A stretch of DNA of 64,000 nucleotides from Chryseobacterium sp. Tr-659 (GCF_011752975.1 NZ_VWWP01000007.1:124001-188000); one strand, 5' to 3'. Counted from the stretch's first letter, positions 1 to 9,020 are shown. Notes: a model not told the origin generated them from the letters alone. Made by a program: numbers and translations.

Positions 1-79
1 CCAGTTTGGAAATGCTAAGATCATTCTTACTTAAATGCTATATACAATAATTAATTAACAACTGCTAAACGTAATATTT

Positions 80-403
80 ATGAAAGATACAAAGCCGGAT
101 TACAGGCGGATCTACACTGATATCATTAATAAAAAATTTCCTGAGAAAAAAGATTCATGCCTATATATTCTGAATAAAGAAGAACTGTCAGCTCTGGATG
201 TCATAACACTGAACACAATTATATTTGGTTCATTAGATACAGAATCTCGGGAATTCAACCAAAAACACAAATCTTATGATGTAGATTCTATCAGAAAAAT
301 ACTGGATTACAAAAAAAATAATAATCTGAGTAATATTGAAATGTCAAAAAAGTTTAAACTCAGCAGAAATACAATTTCAAAATGGAATAAATTTTTTCAC
401 TGA
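80..403 (+). CDS. small helix-turn-helix protein
   Basis: 107 aa. The C-terminal third reads as a helix-turn-helix (SNIEMSKKFKLSRNTISKW), so the protein probably binds DNA. The first 65 residues are charged and match no domain I recognise. The HTH resembles those at the N-terminus of transposases, but no catalytic domain follows; the frame stops at 401-403. It could be a free-standing regulator or a remnant of a larger element. The upstream context lies outside the window. Function is not assigned. Confidence 0.7.
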   Translation: MKDTKPDYRRIYTDIINKKFPEKKDSCLYILNKEELSALDVITLNTIIFGSLDTESREFNQKHKSYDVDSIRKILDYKKNNNLSNIEMSKKFKLSRNTISKWNKFFH

Positions 404-416
404 TGATAAAAAGGCT

Positions 417-590
417 ATGACAGATTACAGTAATAAAGAGTTTAAAAAAAATAAAAAAAGTTATCACCGTATGTTATTTTTAAAAAAGAATATCATAATA
501 ATTATTCTGTTTGCCCTATTTATTGCTTTCAATATTCTTCTTCTTATTTATATTATTTTTAAACTTCTGTATCATATTATTTTCAAGTAA
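417..590 (+). CDS. possible small membrane protein
   Basis: 57 aa from the ATG at 417; an earlier in-frame ATG at 336 would overlap the HTH gene heavily. A basic N-terminus (about residues 1-25) is followed by one long hydrophobic stretch of Ile, Leu and Phe that would span the membrane. It starts 14 bases after the HTH gene, so the two could be co-transcribed. Composition alone could produce such an ORF in AT-rich DNA, so confidence is low. Function unknown. Confidence 0.35.
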   Translation: MTDYSNKEFKKNKKSYHRMLFLKKNIIIIILFALFIAFNILLLIYIIFKLLYHIIFK

Positions 591-691
591 TTTTTTTTAA
601 AAAAAACACAGAACCTATTTATAAATACTTTTTTATTGAGATTTGCACCACAAAGATTTTTAGTTTAAAAAAAAATTTATAACTTCGTCCC

Positions 692-748
692 ATGAATTTC
701 AACAAAGAAACATATTATTATAGAATTTTTAACTCAGATCTGGGATAG
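692..748 (+). CDS. tyrosine-rich leader peptide of tyrA
   Basis: An 18-codon ORF, MNFNKETYYYRIFNSDLG, ends in TAG at 746-748. It has three consecutive Tyr codons (713-721) and two Phe codons (698-700, 728-730). It sits directly before an intrinsic terminator that precedes tyrA, whose product leads to tyrosine. A leader peptide rich in the end-product amino acid, followed by alternative hairpins, is the pattern of classical transcription attenuation. The peptide has no other likely role. No ribosome profiling or conservation data were available, so the call is an inference from sequence. Confidence 0.7.
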   Translation: MNFNKETYYYRIFNSDLG

Positions 749-781
749 GGATTCTTATGAATATAATTTAAAACCTCGTCC
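743..781 (+). promoter_or_regulatory. candidate antiterminator stem of the tyrA leader
   Basis: GGATAGG at 743-749 can pair with CCTCGTCC at 774-781, with C777 bulged and one G-T pair. The 3' partner is the 5' arm of the terminator, so the two structures are mutually exclusive. The 5' arm overlaps the leader stop codon (746-748). A ribosome stalled at the Tyr codons would leave it free, and one that reaches the stop would cover it. This is the geometry needed for tyrosine-starvation read-through. Confidence 0.6.
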
Positions 782-797
782 TTGGCGAGGTTTTTTT
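771..797 (+). terminator. attenuator terminator upstream of tyrA
   Basis: AAACCTCG (771-778) pairs with CGAGGTTT (786-793) around a 7-base loop, and the T run extends to 797. It lies between the leader peptide and the tyrA start at 819. There is no other plus-strand gene close upstream for it to terminate, which supports a regulatory role. Confidence 0.8.
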
Positions 798-818
798 ATT
801 TTTAAAAATTTATAAAAG

Positions 819-1661
819 ATGAAAATAAGTATTATAGGAGCAGGATTGATTGGTGGTTCTATGGCTTTAAAATTAAGAGAAAAAAACATGGCCAGCTTCA
901 TCTATGGAATTGATAACAATAAACAACATATTACGGAAGCCCTGGATCTAAAAATAATTGATTCAGAAGCAACCCTGGAGCAAGGAATTAAAGATTCAGA
1001 TCTTATTATCCTTGCGATTCCTGTGGATGCGGCCAGAAAATTACTACCGCAGATTCTCGATCTTGTATCAGAGCATCAGACAGTGATGGATGCCGGTTCT
1101 ACAAAAGCAGGTATCGTTAATGCTGTCAGAAACCATCCGAAACGTTCAAGATTCGTAGCCTTTCACCCAATGTGGGGAACGGAAAACAGCGGCCCTAAAT
1201 CAGCTATTTCAGACAGTTTCTCTGGAAAAGCCGGAGTTATCTGCAACAAAGAAGAATCCGCAGAAGATGCATTGAGTATTGTTGAAAAAATTGTTGAAGC
1301 CCTTGATATGCATATGATCTATATGAATGCAGAAGATCATGACATCCACACGGCTTATATCTCTCATATTTCTCACATTACATCATATGCACTTGCCAAC
1401 ACCGTACTGGAAAAGGAACGTGAAGAGGAAACAATCTTCCAGCTTGCAAGTTCCGGTTTTTCAAGCACTGTCCGTCTTGCAAAATCTCATCCAGAAATGT
1501 GGGTTCCTATTTTTAAACAAAACAAAGAAAATGTACTGGACGTACTGAATGAACATATTACTCAGCTAAGAAAATTCAAATCTGCCTTAGAAAAGGAGAA
1601 CTTTGAATACCTTGAAGAGCTGATCACCAATGCCAACAGAATTAGAGGAATTTTAAGATAA
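819..1661 (+). CDS. tyrA: prephenate dehydrogenase
   Basis: 280 aa, the usual length for a single-domain TyrA. It oxidatively decarboxylates prephenate to 4-hydroxyphenylpyruvate with NAD(P), the committed step to tyrosine. Residues 1-15 are a Rossmann dinucleotide-binding motif (IGAGLIGGSMALKL). Later landmarks are DAGSTK near residue 90 and FHPMWGTENSGP near 115, typical of the substrate pocket; the helical dimerisation half contains HISHITSYAL. No ACT or chorismate mutase domain is fused. The gene is monocistronic: a bidirectional terminator separates it from sdaA, and the attenuator-like leader at 692-797 precedes it. Confidence 0.95.
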   Translation: MKISIIGAGLIGGSMALKLREKNMASFIYGIDNNKQHITEALDLKIIDSEATLEQGIKDSDLIILAIPVDAARKLLPQILDLVSEHQTVMDAGSTKAGIVNAVRNHPKRSRFVAFHPMWGTENSGPKSAISDSFSGKAGVICNKEESAEDALSIVEKIVEALDMHMIYMNAEDHDIHTAYISHISHITSYALANTVLEKEREEETIFQLASSGFSSTVRLAKSHPEMWVPIFKQNKENVLDVLNEHITQLRKFKSALEKENFEYLEELITNANRIRGILR

Positions 1662-1712
1662 ATCCTTTTTATACGATACAAAAAACCAACAGTTTTTACT
1701 TTTATTTTATTA

Positions 1713-1746
1713 AAAAATCCTTAGACATTATTGCCTAAGGATTTTA
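1713..1746. terminator. bidirectional terminator between tyrA and sdaA
   Basis: AATCCTTAG pairs with CTAAGGATT across a 10-base loop. It is flanked by an A run on the left and a T run on the right, so it works for both convergent genes. Confidence 0.75.
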
Positions 1747-1771
1747 TATTTTTGATAAAACTATTTACACA

Positions 1772-3190
1772 TTAACATTCCGGAACATTTACTGCAATAG
1801 CCAGCCCACCTTCAGATGTTTCTTTAAAGCGGTCGCTCATTGCCTGGGCTGTTTCCCACATCGTTTGGATTACTTCATCCAGGGTTACTCTTGCTTTCGC
1901 CGGATCACTTTCCAATGCGATGTTAGCGGCTGTAATTGCTTTCATTGCGCCCATTGTATTTCTTTCAATACATGGGATCTGCACAAGACCTTTGATCGGA
2001 TCACAGGTTAATCCAAGGTGATGTTCCATTGCTATTTCTGCAGCCATTAGTACCTGTCCTACATTTCCACCCAGAATCTCAGTAAGTCCAGCGGCTGCCA
2101 TCGCTGAAGAAACCCCTATTTCTGCCTGGCATCCGCCCATCGCTGCAGAAATGGTTGCATTTTTCTTGAACAAGGTCCCGATTTCACCTGCTACAAGAAG
2201 GAATCTCGCAATATCGTCCTCACTGGTAAAGGGAGTAAATGCCTGTGCATACATCAATACAGCCGGAATTACACCACTCGCTCCGTTCGTAGGTGCGGTA
2301 ATAATTCTCCCAAAACTGGCATTTTCTTCATTCACAGCCAATGCAAAGCAGGCAATCCATTTATTGATATTGGTAAAGTTTTCTTCGGCATCCACAACCT
2401 GTTGGAACCATTCATCTTTATTTTTATAGATTTTATCTCCTAAAAGCTTTCTGTTGAGTCCGGCGGCTCTTCTGGTCACATTCAATCCTCCCGGAAGAAC
2501 ACCTTCTTTGTTAACTCCTTTATAAATGCATTCTTTAATCTGCTGCCAGATATAAAGTGCTTCCTGCCTTGTTTCGTCTTGCGTTCTCCAGCTTTCTTCA
2601 TTAATTAAAATCAAATCTGAAATTCTGTTGAATCCTAATTTCTGGCAATATTTTGCGATGTCTGAAGCTTTATGGCAAGGGTACAGCGTACGTACACATT
2701 GCTTTTGTATCGAATTCTTTTCCTGGCTTGCGATAAAACCTCCTCCCACAGAATAAAAATCCTGTACAAGTTCAGTTCCATCTTCAAAAACAGCTCGAAA
2801 AATCATTCCGTTCGGGTGAAAATCAAGAGATTTTTTCATGTTTAACACCAAGTGATACCCGTAGATAAATGGAATCTCTTTTTCACCACCCAGATTAATG
2901 ATCTGGGTATTTTTAATATGTTCTATTTTCTCATCAATTTTTGAAGTGTTGATGGTCTTAAAATCTTCACCATTCAAACCAAGCATTCCTGCGATATCAG
3001 TTCCGTGCCCGATTCCCGTTTTGGCAAGTGAGCCGAAAAATTCAAGAAAAACTTCCTTCACTTCAGCTATTGATCTCTCTCTCTTTATAATTCTTATGAA
3101 TGCAGATGCTGCATTCCATGGCCCCATCGTATGCGAACTGGACGGGCCTATTCCAACTTTAATTATCTCAAAAACCGATATTGATTCCAT
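1772..3190 (-). CDS. sdaA: L-serine ammonia-lyase, iron-sulfur type
   Basis: 472 aa. Deaminates L-serine to pyruvate and ammonia with a [4Fe-4S] cluster. The N-terminal beta-chain domain carries GPSSSHTMGPWNAA near residue 17. The alpha-chain domain carries GGCQAEIGVSSAMAAAG and the cysteines of LTCDPIKGLVQIPCIERN, which with an earlier Cys would ligate the cluster. This is the fused single-chain form found in many bacteria. A -7 box reading TATCTTTG on the minus strand (3218-3225) lies 28 bases before the ATG, with a TTG element further upstream. Confidence 0.96.
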   Translation of the reverse strand: MESISVFEIIKVGIGPSSSHTMGPWNAASAFIRIIKRERSIAEVKEVFLEFFGSLAKTGIGHGTDIAGMLGLNGEDFKTINTSKIDEKIEHIKNTQIINLGGEKEIPFIYGYHLVLNMKKSLDFHPNGMIFRAVFEDGTELVQDFYSVGGGFIASQEKNSIQKQCVRTLYPCHKASDIAKYCQKLGFNRISDLILINEESWRTQDETRQEALYIWQQIKECIYKGVNKEGVLPGGLNVTRRAAGLNRKLLGDKIYKNKDEWFQQVVDAEENFTNINKWIACFALAVNEENASFGRIITAPTNGASGVIPAVLMYAQAFTPFTSEDDIARFLLVAGEIGTLFKKNATISAAMGGCQAEIGVSSAMAAAGLTEILGGNVGQVLMAAEIAMEHHLGLTCDPIKGLVQIPCIERNTMGAMKAITAANIALESDPAKARVTLDEVIQTMWETAQAMSDRFKETSEGGLAIAVNVPEC

Positions 3191-3217
3191 ATAAATGATT
3201 CGTCATTTCCTCAGAAA

Positions 3218-3246
3218 CAAAGATACATGATAAATCCTAAAATCAA
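3218..3246 (-). promoter_or_regulatory. sdaA promoter
   Basis: On the minus strand TATCTTTG (3225-3218) matches TAnnTTTG. TTG at 3246-3244 lies 18 bases upstream, close to the spacing expected for the Bacteroidota primary sigma factor. Confidence 0.6.
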
Positions 3247-3291
3247 TCTTCAAATTTTTAATCAAATCAATATATTATCAGAATGCAAAAG

Positions 3292-4635
3292 CTATTGCAG
3301 ACATTCCTCATGCTGAGACATATCCAGCCCTTTATTTTCAGACTCTTCGGAAACCCTTAATGTAATAATAGAGTTTGTAATTTTATATAAAATCAGTGAA
3401 CCAAAAAAAGTAAAAGCAGAAACCAAAATCAAAGCAGCCATATGATGTAAAAACACATCAATTCCACCATGAAGCAGACTGGCTTTTTCACCATGAGCAA
3501 AAACAGCAGTAAGAATCATTCCCATAATACCTCCTACTCCATGGCAGGCAAATACATCCAATGTATCGTCTATCTTCTTTAAAGCTTTCCAGTTTACCAT
3601 TACATTTGAAACCACCGCTGTAATAAAGCCGATAAAAAGACTTTCCTGAATGCTTACAAAACCACAACCCGGAGTAATTGCGACCAATCCTACCACAGCT
3701 CCAATACAGGCACCTAAAGCAGACACGCTTCTTCCATTGATTCTATCAAAAAAAATCCAGGTCATCATCGCGGAAGCGGAAGCAATAGTAGTTGTTCCAA
3801 AAGCTGTTGCAGCAGATGCGGATGCGCTTAACGCAGATCCGGCATTAAATCCGAACCATCCAAACCATAACATTCCCGTTCCCAGAAGTACATACGGAAT
3901 ATTGGAAGGTTCATGATGCGGATTTTTTCGGTTTCCTACTACCATAGCACCAGCCAAAGCCGCAAAACCTGCACTCATATGCACTACTGTTCCTCCGGCA
4001 AAGTCTTTCACTCCAAAATATCTGTTCAAAAGACCTTCAGGATGCCATACCATGTGACATAGCGGTGTATAAATGCAGAGACTAAAAAGGACAATGAATA
4101 AAAGATAAGAAATAAAGCGGACCCTCTCCGCAAAAGAACCGGTAATAATTGCGGGAGTAATAACTGCAAATTTCATCTGAAACAAGGCAAACAGAATAAA
4201 CGGAATGGTAGGAGCCATCATTTTATGAGGCAGATTTCCTACCCCGTTAAAAAAGGGATAACTTAATGGATTTCCGATAATCCCATAATGTTTCCCGGCA
4301 ATGGTAATCCCTAAAGATTCACCAAAAGACAAAGAAAATCCTATGACAACCCAAACGAGAGAGATCACTCCCAAAGCAATAAAACTCTGCAGCATGGTAG
4401 AAATCACATTTTTCCGGCCCACCATTCCTCCATAAAAAAAAGAAAGACCGGGTGTCATCAACAGGACAAGTCCTGCTGCTGCCAGAATCCATGCTACATC
4501 TGCGCCTACAATTTTATCTTCACTTAAAAATTCTCCTGTATCAGGAATATCTGTAACCGGATTCCAGAACAAACCTCCAATGGCTACTAATGTGATAATG
4601 GAAAATGAAACGATCCACTTTAATCCTATTTTCAT
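3292..4635 (-). CDS. amtB: ammonium transporter
   Basis: 447 aa from the ATG at 4635; an upstream in-frame start at 4659 would add eight residues before the hydrophobic signal-like segment. Integral membrane channel of the Amt/Mep/Rh family, conducting ammonium or ammonia. TPGLSFFYGGMVGRKNVIST near residue 60 is the family signature, and the pore-region motifs HMSAGFAALAGAM and FACHGVGGIMG contain the twin-histidine positions. The first about 30 residues look like a cleavable leader, as in other Amt proteins. No glnK/glnB gene lies beside it, unlike the common glnK-amtB operon. Confidence 0.94.
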   Translation of the reverse strand: MKIGLKWIVSFSIITLVAIGGLFWNPVTDIPDTGEFLSEDKIVGADVAWILAAAGLVLLMTPGLSFFYGGMVGRKNVISTMLQSFIALGVISLVWVVIGFSLSFGESLGITIAGKHYGIIGNPLSYPFFNGVGNLPHKMMAPTIPFILFALFQMKFAVITPAIITGSFAERVRFISYLLFIVLFSLCIYTPLCHMVWHPEGLLNRYFGVKDFAGGTVVHMSAGFAALAGAMVVGNRKNPHHEPSNIPYVLLGTGMLWFGWFGFNAGSALSASASAATAFGTTTIASASAMMTWIFFDRINGRSVSALGACIGAVVGLVAITPGCGFVSIQESLFIGFITAVVSNVMVNWKALKKIDDTLDVFACHGVGGIMGMILTAVFAHGEKASLLHGGIDVFLHHMAALILVSAFTFFGSLILYKITNSIITLRVSEESENKGLDMSQHEECLQ

Positions 4636-5114
4636 AAAATTTATATTTAACCCTATCAAATTTAAACATAAATTAAATAAAAAATACTTTTTTCACAACA
4701 ACACCCCTGTAAAATTGATACATAAAAAATATTTATTAATTCTAACAAAACAACTCTTCAGTATTTTGGAAGCTTCTTTGGATTGGGCAATGGGAAAAAG
4801 ATAGGACACCTTTCACCAAATACATGATATTATTTCTAATTCTACTGCATTTTTAATTTGTTCAAAAGTTTCATTTTTTTAACCTAATTGATTTTAAAGG
4901 GTATCAGCTAATTAAAATGGTACTTATTTTCTGAAAGATTCAAAAAAAACAAGAATTATAAAACTATAATTTTTTAGATTTAATTAAATTTTCATCAATT
5001 TAATTCAAATAAATATAATATTATATCACATAGTACACATATTAAAGGAATAATAACACTTTTTCAATATTTTCTATAATTTATAGTATATTATTATCAT
5101 AAAACAACACAGTT
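4636..5114. other. AT-rich intergenic region
   Basis: About 480 bases of very AT-rich DNA between amtB and the secreted protein at 5115. I see no convincing ORF, RNA gene or strong hairpin. It presumably contains the two divergent promoters. Confidence 0.5.
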
Positions 5115-5519
5115 ATGAAAAAAAATTTATGGAGAGTAGTAGGTCTACTATTCTTAACCTGCAGTATTTACATTTCTGCACAAAGTCAAAGTATTAAAGC
5201 TGAAGATTTACCGGAGTATATTGTTCTCAATGCAGAGAACACTAAATTATTAGGAGGAATCGGGCTTAGTATAGCCAGTAAAAATTCTTCTTATAAGGAA
5301 AAGCTTGATCAATTGGAAGACGTAATCACAAACAAAAAAACTGGAGAAGGTGTCAGAAATCTGACAGACTTACTGAATGTAATGCATAAATACGGCTTTG
5401 AATACGTTGATGCTTTTCTTTCAAGCTCTTTGGGGCTGTCTGCAGGAGATGATTTTTCAATAGGTTCTAATAAGTCGAGAAGCAGTATTGTGTTTAGAAA
5501 AATTCATTCGCCCAGATAG
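5115..5519 (+). CDS. secreted protein of unknown function
   Basis: 134 aa with a clear signal peptide (basic start, hydrophobic core, cleavage probably after ISAQS around residue 24). The mature part is mixed alpha/beta in composition and matches no family I recognise. GVRNLTDLLNVMHKYGFEYV suggests an amphipathic helix. The C-terminus is basic. A perfect inverted repeat just downstream acts as its terminator. It is monocistronic. Confidence 0.7.
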   Translation: MKKNLWRVVGLLFLTCSIYISAQSQSIKAEDLPEYIVLNAENTKLLGGIGLSIASKNSSYKEKLDQLEDVITNKKTGEGVRNLTDLLNVMHKYGFEYVDAFLSSSLGLSAGDDFSIGSNKSRSSIVFRKIHSPR

Positions 5520-5534
5520 ATAGAGAAATAAATT

Positions 5535-5562
5535 AAATCAGGATAAATATTTATCCTGATTT
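5535..5562 (+). terminator. terminator after the secreted protein gene
   Basis: A nearly uninterrupted inverted repeat centred on ATAAATATTTAT, followed by a T-rich stretch, 15 bases after the stop codon. Confidence 0.65.
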
Positions 5563-5623
5563 TGATTTTAAGAATCTTTTAAATTTCATCTTTTTACAAG
5601 AAGATTCCAGGAAATCACCTTTG

Positions 5624-6280
5624 CTAGTTATTTTCCTGGCTTTTAAAAACTTCGTTTAATATTTTGGAAATTTCTTTATGCTTTGTAGCAGGAAATAAGT
5701 GTGTACCACCCTTTATCACATAATCCGGTTTTGAATAACGAATCGGAAAAACAATATCTTTATCTCCCAAAATCTGGATCACTTTAGGATTTTCTTCAAA
5801 TTTCCATTCTGCAACCTTTTCTACCGACCATTTCAGATAATAAGGATCTTTAACTTTGAAATACTGGAGAAGCCTTGGATTTTTAGGATCGAAAAGTTTT
5901 CTCACAACAGCATATACATTAGCTGCTTTATCATTGAATAATCCTACGGGCAATATCCTCGGGATCTTGGTAACCTCTCCCGTTTTAATAAATCTTGATT
6001 TTTCTTTATCAGATTTTATACTGCCAAGGATCACTATTTTTTCTGCTGGTTTCAGGCGATTAATCTCCTGTACGATAATTCCTCCAAAAGAATATCCCAA
6101 TAAACAAAACGGCTCAGAATCATCTACTTTTTCAGCCATTCTTTCAACATAAGCAGGAAAAGATTCGTTTTTCATTGGAATAAGCCAGTCTATAAAGACC
6201 AATTCAAAGTTCTTAGGAAATTCTATTCTTTCAAGAACTGTAAAATCTGCTCCAAGACCGCTTACAATGTAAATTTTCAT
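5624..6280 (-). CDS. alpha/beta-fold hydrolase
   Basis: 218 aa, short for the fold. The nucleophile elbow is LLGYSFGG near residue 65 (GxSxG). An aspartate is likely in LGDKDIVFP and the catalytic His in GGTHLFPATKH near the C-terminus, so the triad looks complete. No signal peptide, so cytoplasmic. Substrate unknown; an esterase or thioesterase-like role is possible. Its neighbours are functionally unrelated. Confidence 0.8.
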   Translation of the reverse strand: MKIYIVSGLGADFTVLERIEFPKNFELVFIDWLIPMKNESFPAYVERMAEKVDDSEPFCLLGYSFGGIIVQEINRLKPAEKIVILGSIKSDKEKSRFIKTGEVTKIPRILPVGLFNDKAANVYAVVRKLFDPKNPRLLQYFKVKDPYYLKWSVEKVAEWKFEENPKVIQILGDKDIVFPIRYSKPDYVIKGGTHLFPATKHKEISKILNEVFKSQENN

Positions 6281-6471
6281 AGTACTAATTTATAAAAAAT
6301 ACAATAATGAAGTCGTGTTAAAGTCCATTGAGTTTAAAAAAATTTTAAGATGTTACCAATTAATCAGTTCGTATTATTCAGGCTTTTTAAACACATTAAA
6401 AAATGTTAGGATATAAAAAAATGAGCAACCCATCAGGACTGCCCATTTCTATAATCATTATATATTCAATC

Positions 6472-7098
6472 TTATTTTTTCTTCTTCGGAACTCTATTCT
6501 CGTTATCCAACATTTCGGTAGAAACTTTAAATTGGATATCCATTTCGTTCTTAATGAAATAATCTTTTAATGAAGACTGATAGAATACTTTAAAGTCTCT
6601 CCTGTTTAGAGAAAATTTAGCAGATTCTATGGATGTTGTAAACTGAGTAACGTATACATTGGCGGGGAAAGAAATTGTTTTTCTCACTCCTTTAAGGGTA
6701 AGATCACCGTATACTGTAGAATTGTATTCACTGTTTGCTAAAGGAATAATTTTAGTCAAATGGAACTTAGCAACCGGAAATTTTTTCACTTCAAAGAAGT
6801 TGGTACTTTTCAAATCATTTGTAAGTTTAATCTGATCCTCATCAGAAACATCTCCAGCCATCAAACTTCTCATATCTATCACAAACTCTCCGTCTACCAG
6901 AACCGTATGGTCAAAGTTAAATTTTCCGCTTTTCAGCTTTACTGTTCCTGAGTGGGAAGAAGCTTCGGTTTTAACCACTTTATACCCCCACCATCTGATC
7001 TCTGATGAAGTCACTTTTGAAACCTTATCAAATTTCTTTTGAGCAGAAACAAATGATATACTTGCGCACACCATAGCAAACAATAGTAATCTTTTCAT
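6472..7098 (-). CDS. YceI family periplasmic protein
   Basis: 208 aa with a signal peptide ending near SFVSA (residue 19). The YceI lipocalin-like fold is shown by WWGYKVVKTEASSHSGTVKL near residue 36 and by LTLKGVRKTISFPANV and SLNRRDFKVFYQSS further on. Family members bind isoprenoid-like lipids in the periplasm. It is a diverged paralogue of the next gene, which shares the WWGYKV-EASSH and RxxFxVxYxS elements. It has an extra C-terminal tail ending in a run of lysines. Confidence 0.92.
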   Translation of the reverse strand: MKRLLLFAMVCASISFVSAQKKFDKVSKVTSSEIRWWGYKVVKTEASSHSGTVKLKSGKFNFDHTVLVDGEFVIDMRSLMAGDVSDEDQIKLTNDLKSTNFFEVKKFPVAKFHLTKIIPLANSEYNSTVYGDLTLKGVRKTISFPANVYVTQFTTSIESAKFSLNRRDFKVFYQSSLKDYFIKNEMDIQFKVSTEMLDNENRVPKKKK

Positions 7099-7130
7099 TC
7101 TTTTTTATTTACAATTCAACAAAAATAAAA

Positions 7131-7155
7131 AAAAGTGTAGAACTTCTACACTTTT
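7131..7155 (-). terminator. hairpin between the two YceI genes
   Basis: A 12-bp perfect inverted repeat with almost no loop, followed on the minus strand by a T run. It lies between the upstream YceI gene (7743-7177) and the downstream one starting at 7098, so it may limit read-through into the second copy. Confidence 0.6.
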
Positions 7156-7176
7156 AATAATCTTTTTTTGATTAAT

Positions 7177-7743
7177 TTATTGAGCAGTTACCTTTACGGT
7201 CATATCAATATCATCTTTCACAAAAACATCCTGCATAGTAGACTTGTAAGCTACATCAAATTTCTGTCTGTCGAAAGAGAATTTGTTGGATACTAAACTT
7301 ACTACTCCTTTGCTGTAAGAAATTTTAGCCGGGAAAGTTACCGGGTTTGTTTTTCCTTTTACCGTAAGGTTTCCTGTTACTAAAGAATTGTAGATTTTAT
7401 CGTTGTTTTTCTTTACTGCAGTAATTTTGAAGCTTGCTGTAGGGAATTTTTCAACCTCGAAGAAGTCACCATTTTTAAGGTGTCCGTTTAATTTTTGCTG
7501 ATATTCTCCTGAAAGGTCAGTTGCGTTGATGGAAGTCATATCCAAAACAAAGCTTCCTCCTACCAATTGGTTTCCTTTCATCACCATATCTCCGGATTTT
7601 ACTTTTACGGTACCATCATGAGAACTCGCTTCAGATTTTGCTACTTTATATCCCCACCAGTGAATATCAGATGCTACTACTTTTTTTGATTGACCGAAAG
7701 CCAAACCTCCAGCTAAAACTGCTAATAAAAATATTTTTTTCAT
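7177..7743 (-). CDS. YceI family periplasmic protein
   Basis: 188 aa, the standard YceI length. Signal peptide to about residue 18. HWWGYKVAKSEASSHDGTVK and LTVKGKTNPVTFPAKI are the family landmarks, and FDRQKFDVAYKSTMQD matches the conserved C-terminal strand. Probably a lipid-binding periplasmic protein. It is the upstream member of a tandem paralogue pair. A -7 box TACCTTTG on the minus strand (7781-7774) lies 30 bases before the ATG. Confidence 0.94.
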   Translation of the reverse strand: MKKIFLLAVLAGGLAFGQSKKVVASDIHWWGYKVAKSEASSHDGTVKVKSGDMVMKGNQLVGGSFVLDMTSINATDLSGEYQQKLNGHLKNGDFFEVEKFPTASFKITAVKKNNDKIYNSLVTGNLTVKGKTNPVTFPAKISYSKGVVSLVSNKFSFDRQKFDVAYKSTMQDVFVKDDIDMTVKVTAQ

Positions 7744-7773
7744 TGAATAGAATTATTTACTTATTTAATGAGA

Positions 7774-7781
7774 CAAAGGTA
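7774..7781 (-). promoter_or_regulatory. -7 box of the YceI gene pair
   Basis: TACCTTTG on the minus strand, a perfect TAnnTTTG, just upstream of the YceI start at 7743. Confidence 0.55.
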
Positions 7782-7855
7782 ATTATCTTATCCAATAGAT
7801 TTCATTGATGTATATCAATAAATTTAATTATTTTCATGAATAATATCATCTCATA

Positions 7856-7879
7856 AAAAACTCCGAATTTCTTCGGAGC
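7856..7879 (-). terminator. glk terminator
   Basis: On the minus strand CTCCGAA pairs with TTCGGAG around a 4-base loop, followed by a T run (A5 on plus). It lies directly after the glk stop. Confidence 0.8.
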
Positions 7880-7885
7880 TGTATT

Positions 7886-8935
7886 TTATAACTGATAATA
7901 GGCTGTATAGAGCGCTACACCTTTTAATGCTGTGTGATTTTGTTTGACCAGGTAGATTGGAATATTTCTCAGCATTCCTTCCATTTTATCACTGATCTTG
8001 AATTTTTCGTAGAATTTATCTTTATCGATATATTCTCTCACAATCTGTGGAATATCTCCGGAAATCAGGAGTCCTCCTGTAGCTTTTACTTTCAATGTTA
8101 AGTTATTTGCTTCTCTTGCAAGGAACTCAAGGAAAGTATCCAAAGCAATTTTGCAGATCAGTACATTTTCTTCTACGGCAGCTTTGTAAAGTTCTTCCAC
8201 AAAGTTTCCCTGTGCAAGACGTTCTCCCAACCATTCCGGTTCAGGATGTCTTTTTACATCTCTCAGGAATCTGTAAATATTGAATAAACCGGTCTTGGAA
8301 AGTACATTTTCCCAGCTTACAATTCCGTAGATATTATTTAAGAACTGGTAAAACTCAACTTCTACGTTGGTTCTTGGTGAAAATTCAGAGTGCCCTCCTT
8401 CAGTAGCGAAAGGTCTCAGGTATTTACCGTCAAAGAAGTATCCCGCTTCTCCCAAACCGTTTCCGGGAGCAAGGATTGCTACATTTCCCTTTTCAAGGTG
8501 ACCGCTTGTATAAATAGCTTCAAGATCGTTATCTTCAAGAAGTGCCATTCCATAAGCGGAAGCTTCAAGGTCATTCAGCATTTCTACTTTTTCAAACCCA
8601 AAATCTCTGGCATATTCTTCGATATCTAAATTCCAGCCTAATCTTGCAGGATTACTTTTCCCGTCAAGTACTGGTCCCGGAACCGCCATTCCAAGGCGTT
8701 TTACATTTTCCAGCTGATTATCCTGGATAAACTTTCTTAAAATATCGGAAAAAGAAGCATATTCTTTTGTTGAATATGTATTTTGGATTTTTATCTCAAG
8801 ACCTCCGTTACCGGAAACGAAATAGCCTAAGATGGTCATATCTTCACGGAGACTTGCCCCAATGATAGAAACATTATCATTATTACTGTTCTCTACTCCT
8901 GGTAAATAAAGTGGAAATTTCGGATTCAGAATCAT
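7886..8935 (-). CDS. glk: glucokinase
   Basis: 349 aa from the ATG at 8935; a longer frame to 9004 would run into the terminator of the neighbouring gene. ATP-dependent phosphorylation of glucose. Landmarks of the bacterial Glk family are GMAVPGPV near residue 85, LNDLEASAYG near 120 (catalytic Asp), LAPGNGLGEAGYF near 160 and EGGHSEFSPR near 190. GGLLISGDIP near the C-terminus fits the second ATPase motif. No transporter sits beside it, although a FucP-type sugar permease is at 36576. Confidence 0.93.
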   Translation of the reverse strand: MILNPKFPLYLPGVENSNNDNVSIIGASLREDMTILGYFVSGNGGLEIKIQNTYSTKEYASFSDILRKFIQDNQLENVKRLGMAVPGPVLDGKSNPARLGWNLDIEEYARDFGFEKVEMLNDLEASAYGMALLEDNDLEAIYTSGHLEKGNVAILAPGNGLGEAGYFFDGKYLRPFATEGGHSEFSPRTNVEVEFYQFLNNIYGIVSWENVLSKTGLFNIYRFLRDVKRHPEPEWLGERLAQGNFVEELYKAAVEENVLICKIALDTFLEFLAREANNLTLKVKATGGLLISGDIPQIVREYIDKDKFYEKFKISDKMEGMLRNIPIYLVKQNHTALKGVALYTAYYQL

Positions 8936-8987
8936 AACCTCAAATTTTACCAAATATAATAATTGTTTTTGTAAATCCTGCACAGAA

Positions 8988-9020
8988 CAAAAAAACCTTT
9001 CCACTTTCGTGAAAAGGTTT
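8988..9020 (-). terminator. terminator of the outer-membrane protein gene at 9052
   Basis: AAACCTTT and AAAGGTTT flank a 12-base loop. On the minus strand it ends in a long T run, 32 bases past the stop of the gene at 9052. Confidence 0.7.
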
